Below are positions 59,479 to 64,000 of a stretch of DNA of 64,000 bases, piece by piece. Every line of letters begins with the position of its first letter. The first letter of the stretch is position 1. The position numbers and the translations under genes were made by a program. This stretch comes from Ricinus communis (Eukaryota > Streptophyta > Magnoliopsida > Malpighiales > Euphorbiaceae): assembly GCF_019578655.1 (NCBI RefSeq), contig NC_063263.1:27279001-27343000 (forward strand). Reading direction: 5' to 3'. A model generated the notes under the pieces. That model worked only from the letters and a program-made list of their open reading frames with translations. It was not told the origin of the DNA and made no database searches.

Positions 59479-59910
59479 GTGATGATGGATAATAGGTCAG
59501 ACTTTAGTGTGTGTCCTTCTAACATACTCCTTAAGCTGGGGATGAATGTGAAAGATATGAAGCCATTAGATATGGTTATAAGGGCCTATAACAAAACAAA
59601 GAGAGGCATGGAAGGAATGTTCTCAGCATTGGTAAAGATGGATCCTATCAAATCTTGGGTGGAGTTCATTGTCTTAGACATCCTAATAAGTTTTACACTA
59701 TTATCGGGAAGACCGTGGTTCCATGCCCTAGGAGGAGTTCCTTCCACTATGCATGAAAAGGTCAAGTTCCCTCATGAAGGTGAAATAGTGACTATCAACG
59801 CCGAAGGTGGTAAGGTTGTCTCGACCATTCAAGAAGTTGTCGAGGAGCTACAAGCCCTACTAGATTTCAAGTTGTTGTTCTCTACGAGGACTACATGGAT
59901 CCTAAAGTAG
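59479..59910 (+). pseudogene. Tat aspartic protease
   Basis: Frame reads MMMDNRSDFSVCPSNILLKLG, where Tat proteases have D-N-G-S: the Gly is Arg, so probably inactive. The second block is LLSGRPWFHALGGVPSTMH, and KVKFPHEGEIVTI closes the domain. The frame is open for 143 codons but isolated by stops upstream. Confidence 0.82.
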
Positions 59911-60116
59911 CCAATATTTTCAAAAAGATGGATTTCATGCTTGGAATGGGGCTATGGAAAAACCAACAGGGTATCACAAAGCTACCAAACTTTAAAGATC
60001 AGAAGACTCGACATGGGATGGGTTACCGTGAAGATGAAGATGAGAGAAAATTAAAGGGTAAGACTCTAGAAGACATATTTTTTCAAGAGTACATGCCCTA
60101 CTCTAGAGAGCCTTAA
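59895..60116 (+). pseudogene. Tat G-patch-like spacer
   Basis: FMLGMGLWKNQQGITKLPNF then TRHGMGYRED is the glycine-containing block found between protease and RT in Tat polyproteins. The frame overlaps that of the protease by 16 bases. It ends with a stop before the inserted LTR. Confidence 0.65.
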
Positions 60117-60286
60117 CCTGTTAAAGTAGTTGGGAATGAGGTGTCGGGATTTGAGACATTCAAGATTTTGATCATCGAAAAGATGATCGAGCTGAGCATC
60201 AACGAAGTCCATAAGAAGGTCAGCACCAATTCATCGCTTTGCTTGAGAAGCTGAGTTAACAACAGCTAGCTACCCTAATAAAGGAG

Positions 60287-61700
60287 TGATGTGCGTAAAA
60301 TACACACATCTAAATGGGGTTTTTAAGATTGATTTTATGGACATTTGGATGTGAATTGGTCCCAACACTCACCCTATGCGTCTGTTTGTGTGCATTAGGT
60401 TCAAAAGAAGTCAAAGAATGATAAAGGGAAGAATTGGAGCATAATTGGACGTCAAAGCTATCGAAACAAGCTAAGTACGCACATGAGAAAGATGAACATG
60501 GCTGTGTTAGTTTTAACACTGGCCGTGTTCCCAACACGGGCACCAACACGGCCGTGTTGGGTGCATCAAACATCAAAGAAAAAGAAGTTTTTAGGGAGCA
60601 CGGCCACAGAGAGTAACACAGGCATAAACACCAGCCCGTGTTGGGAACACGGGCATCAACACGGCCGTTTGGCGGTGAGAGGGGGAATTAATTAAAAGAA
60701 AGAAGAGAGGAAAGAAAGAGAAGAGCGGGGGAGAATGTCCCAAACCCTAATATTTCTCTCTCTAAGGGTTTTCTGAGCTGGAACCAAGGAAAGAGGAGAA
60801 TTGGACCAAGGTTTCAATCGGATTCCTTTCAAAGATTGAAGATTGGGCAAGGTTCGTTGATTGGTTTTCAAATCAAGCAAGAGAAACAAGAATCGATTCA
60901 ATTCGAGCAATAGGAATTAGGCTGTTTACTCTCATTCAAGGGTGTAATCGGGTTTTCTCTACCTTTACTCTTTGTTGTAATTGTATTCTTGTGGATTTTG
61001 ATAATGAACATGATTAGCTAGATTGATTAAATCCATTGGGATTTCTTTACTATGTTGGCTTAGTATTATATTGTTGGATTATTTGGGTTGGTTTTGTATT
61101 CTTCTTGCTTTCAGTATTAATAAGATAATGCATTATTCATAAGACGTTGTGAATTGTGTGTTTAGATTGCTTTGTATGATTGAGAAGTCCATTTGGCAAT
61201 TGGAATTTTGAATAGCAAGAACTGGTTAATAATCGCTTAGAGATAAGGATAATTAACTAGCCGGATTAAGAATTAACAAAGCTTAATAGAGGCGGATTAA
61301 AGCTTAATGCTAATTTAAGAATCAATCGTTAGGAAGAGATTCCAACTTTAGGTTATTAGGTTTAGGAATTCGGTTATCTCGAGAGAGAAACCGAATTCGA
61401 TTAAGAATTCGTCCACGGGTAGCATAATTAGACTCTCCAATCCTTTATCTTTTGTTTGATTACCAATTAGTTTAGGTTCCTTTTGGGTTTGCTTTCTTAT
61501 CTTGGTAATTTTAGTTATTAATTACTCCTGCATCTCCCTTAGAAATTAGTTTATAGCTATTAGTTAGTTTAGAAATTATTCATCACTCATTTTAGGTTAA
61601 TATAACAAAGAATAAATGAGTGACTCTGGGCTTTCACTTTCCCAAGGAATACGACCTTAATACTCGCCATTAGTGCTAGACTGCATCAATAGGTACACTG
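60287..61700 (+). repeat. Athila-like LTR inserted in Tat pol, 3' end missing
   Basis: Starts TGATGTGCGTAAAATAC after AGGAG and follows the other family LTRs to GGTACACTGCC, then breaks about 30 bases early. The imperfect 14-bp repeat CCCTAATA[A/G]AGGAG is on both sides (60273-60286 and 61701-61714). GC-rich cluster at 60497-60668. It is a C-type LTR, as in copy A. Confidence 0.8.
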
Positions 61701-62864
61701 CCCTAATAGAGGAGCATATCATTGATGTAATAAATGATGACATAATAATGTTCGATCTTTATAAGGACAATGATTCTTTTATTTCAAAGATCAATGGTGT
61801 GAACAATAATTTTGCTTACTTGTGTGATGTCTTTCCTAGTGGTAGTGTGTATTTTGATAATTATGACATGTGCATGTTTGAAATCAATTCCATCCAAATT
61901 GATTCATTTAATTTAGGCATAAATGAAAATCCAAGGAATATCATGATAGCTCATAATATAACTCGTAAAGAGAGGAGAGAATCTGAAAGGATAATAGAAA
62001 AAAGAAAAATAGTATTTGCTTAGTCATACGACGATATGCCAGGGTTAGAAAAATAGCAGAGCACTATATTCCAACCCATCTGTAAATCAAGCCGGTCAAA
62101 TAGAAGATGAGAAGATTAATGCCAAAATGGGCACAAAAGATACTAGAAAAAGCCGCTAAATAGGTAATGGATAATTTCCTCGACGTAGTCGATTATCCCG
62201 AGTGGTTGGCAAACATCGTCCCAGACCAAAAGAACGATGGTAAGGTTAGAATGTGTATGGATTATAGGAACTTGAACAAGGCATGTCCTAAGGATGATTT
62301 TTTCTTCCTCACATAGATGTGATAGTTGACTGTGTTGCCTCGAACGCGATGTACTCTTTCACAGATGGATTCTCCAGGAATAACCATATCATGATGGCAA
62401 TAGTGGATAAGCTAAAGACATCATTCATCACTATGAGGGGGACATACTGCTATAAGGTTATGCCTTTTGGATTAAAGAATATGCGGGCAACGTATTATAG
62501 AGCAACCACTATCTAATTTCATAACATGATGCATAAGGAGTTGGAGGTGTATGTAGATGATATGATGGTAAAGTCTGAAATAAGAGAACTGTATTTCCTA
62601 TCTCTTGATAAGTTCTTAGGACGAGTGGAAAGGTATAACCTAAGACTCAACGCAAAGAAGAGTGTATCCAGAGTAACATTAAGGAAGCTGTTAGGGCACA
62701 TAGTAAGTCAACGAGGGATAAAAATTGATCTAGACAAGGTCATGGCCATTCAAGAGATGCCAACACCAAAGATAAAGAAAGAAGTTAGAGGATTTCTAGG
62801 GCGTTTGCAATACATAAGTAGGTTTTTTTCCAATCTCATAATGGTTTATGATCCCATATTCTAA
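61701..62864 (+). pseudogene. Tat reverse transcriptase and pre-RT region, broken
   Basis: After a pre-RT stretch (MFDLYKDNDS), pieces read EWLANIVPDQKNDGKVRMCM and LNKACPKDD (fingers), KTSFITMRGTYCYKVMPFGL, and YVDDMMVKSE with the catalytic YVDD at about 62550. Then LLGHIVSQRGIKIDLDKV and EVRGFLGRLQYISRFF (thumb and connection). At least five stops or frame changes. Confidence 0.85.
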
Positions 62865-62929
62865 CTTTTGAGGAAACATCAGCTTATTATGTAGGATAAT
62901 ATTGTTAGAAAGCCTTCAATAAGATTAAA

Positions 62930-63365
62930 GAGTGTCTGCTGAAGCCGCCCATACTAAAGCGATTGAAAGATAGAAAGTTGTTGATTTTATATTTGGCCTT
63001 GGAAGAAGAAGCCATGGGGGCAATGGTAGCAAAATGTGGACATAATAATGTGGCGCATGTGATCTATTATGTTAGTAAGAAGTTGTTGCCTTATGAGTCA
63101 AAGCATAACCTCATAGAAAAGACATGTCTAGCCATGATATGGGCTACAAGAAAGTTGAGACACTATTTCCAATCTTATAAGGTGCAAGCAATTTCAAAAA
63201 ATAGACCCGCTGACATACCTGTTTGAAGCTCCATCTCTTACAGGGAAGTTCGCTAGATGGCTAGTTCTCCTAACATAATTTGACATTGAATACATCACTA
63301 AGAAAGTAGTCAAGGGTATGGTAGTAGCAGAATTCTTGGTTCATAATATAATTGATGGAGATGAC
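62930..63365 (+). pseudogene. Tat first RNase H, degenerate
   Basis: LLILYLALEEEAMGAMVAK, then VIYYVSKKLLPYESKHNLIEK and ATRKLRHYFQSYKVQAI. The first catalytic Asp is absent, as usual for this domain in Tat. A later frame has GKFARWLVL and YITKKVVKG, the connection to the second RNase H. Confidence 0.78.
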
Positions 63366-63426
63366 CCTTAGGATCTATAGTTTTCTAATGAAAAATTTGA
63401 GGGTAATCGAGATCTAAGAATGGAAG

Positions 63427-64000
63427 GTGTACTTTGATAGAGCTGTGAACGCAAGAGGTGCTAGGTTAGGAGTAGTTTTGATCATGCAAGAAGGAGATAT
63501 GCTACCAATGGCCAAGAGATTAGACTTTAAAGTGACAAATAACATGGTGGAGTATGAAGCATGTTTACTTAGATTAGAAGTGGCCATGGTTGCAAGAGCG
63601 AAGCAGCTGCTGGTCTATGGTGACTCTATATTAGTGATTCAACAAGCCATCGAGGAATGGGATGTAAAAGAAGAAAGGTTGAAGTCGATTATGTCAAGAA
63701 TTTGGTTTACAACTTCTCTAAGTGTTCATTTATACACTTGTCGCGGGATGAGAACCAAATGGCGGATGCACTGGCTACCCTATCCTCGATATGGGATAAC
63801 CCCTTTTTAATTCCCAATAAAGCTGGTGGGAATCGTGAAGTCTAGAGCACCTTGTTATTTGGGGGACCGGATAATGCAAGTCTAGATGGGACCAGAAGAG
63901 AAGCCTTGGTTTTATAATATGAAAAGGTTTATAGAAGATAAGGTATATCCCAAGGAAGCAACTGCGAAGGAAAGGTATGCGCGGTGCATATAAGCTAGAA
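63427..64000 (+). pseudogene. Tat archaeal-type RNase H and start of integrase link
   Basis: MYFDRAVNARGARLGVVLI (first Asp), NMVEYEACLLRLEVAM (Glu), LVYGDSILVIQQ (Asp) and, after a frameshift near 63700, DENQMADALATL (last Asp): the D-E-D-D set is present across two frames. This second RNase H is a mark of the Tat lineage. From about 63890 EKPWFYNMKRFIEDKVYPKE is the segment just before the integrase zinc finger. The window ends here. Confidence 0.83.

Larger units (their letters stand above)
51657..64000 (+). mobile_element. Tat-type Ty3/gypsy element, copy 2, running off the window
   Basis: Order: long LTR, primer site, leader, gag, protease, G-patch-like spacer, RT, RNase H, archaeal-type RNase H, and the start of the link to integrase at the window edge. 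That domain order, including the second RNase H, is characteristic of the Tat lineage. All coding parts have stops and frameshifts. Three other LTRs have inserted: 52482-53414, 54625-56132 and 60287-61700. Confidence 0.85.

Noticed and set aside
1..64000. tRNA genes
   Set aside because: Only tRNA-complementary primer sites of retroelements were found; no cloverleaf was seen.
1..64000. CRISPR arrays or bacterial operons
   Set aside because: No regularly spaced repeats with unique spacers; the DNA is plant nuclear sequence with introns and LTR elements.

Overview
This is nuclear DNA of a flowering plant, almost certainly a eudicot. It is AT-rich, holds one intron-containing host gene, and is otherwise a stack of nested LTR retrotransposons. 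Supporting signs are primer-binding sites for plant tRNAs, plant retrotransposon lineages (Athila, Tat/Ogre, chromovirus, Ty1/copia), many (TA)n tracts, and canonical GT-AG introns. The style of the repeats and of the host gene recalls Euphorbiaceae such as castor, but that is an impression from memory and is not shown here.

Layout. 1-1395: LTR of a Tat/Ogre-type element in reverse. 1396-4210: unassigned DNA with one decayed plant-mobile-domain-like fragment. 4211-14765: an Athila-like element (copy A) with a gag-like ORF and no pol, split by a complete Ty3/gypsy chromovirus (7602-14425, duplication GTTAT). 14766-20310: a truncated Tat element (copy 1), split by a very young 2.75 kb non-autonomous element on the minus strand (15226-17975, duplication GATGA). 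20311-33068: decayed LTR-like pieces, very AT-rich DNA, microsatellites, and a solo LTR sitting in a TA tract. 33069-36323: the only host gene, a six-exon GT61 glycosyltransferase. 36719-38621: a long-inverted-repeat element and a reversed solo LTR. 38742-49260: a Ty1/copia element reduced to LTR, leader and gag, carrying a complete Athila-like element (copy B, 40358-46537, duplication GAGTG) in its leader. 50217-51656: a reversed Tat LTR, head to head with 51657-64000, a long Tat element (copy 2) with gag, protease, RT, RNase H and archaeal-type RNase H that runs off the window; it carries three further LTR insertions.

How it fits together. Order of insertion can be read from nesting, target-site duplications and paralogous empty sites: Tat and copia copies are the old substrate, the Athila-like LTRs landed in them, and the minus-strand element at 15226-17975 is among the youngest because its LTRs differ at only two places by eye. 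The Athila-like copies A and B share a gag ORF, an overlapping -1 frame and a tRNA-Asp primer site but lack pol, so they must depend on enzymes made elsewhere. Their LTRs fall into two types that differ in the U3/R half and share the U5 half.

No CRISPR array, tRNA gene or rRNA gene was seen. All boundaries were read by eye; exact boundaries and family names would need alignment.
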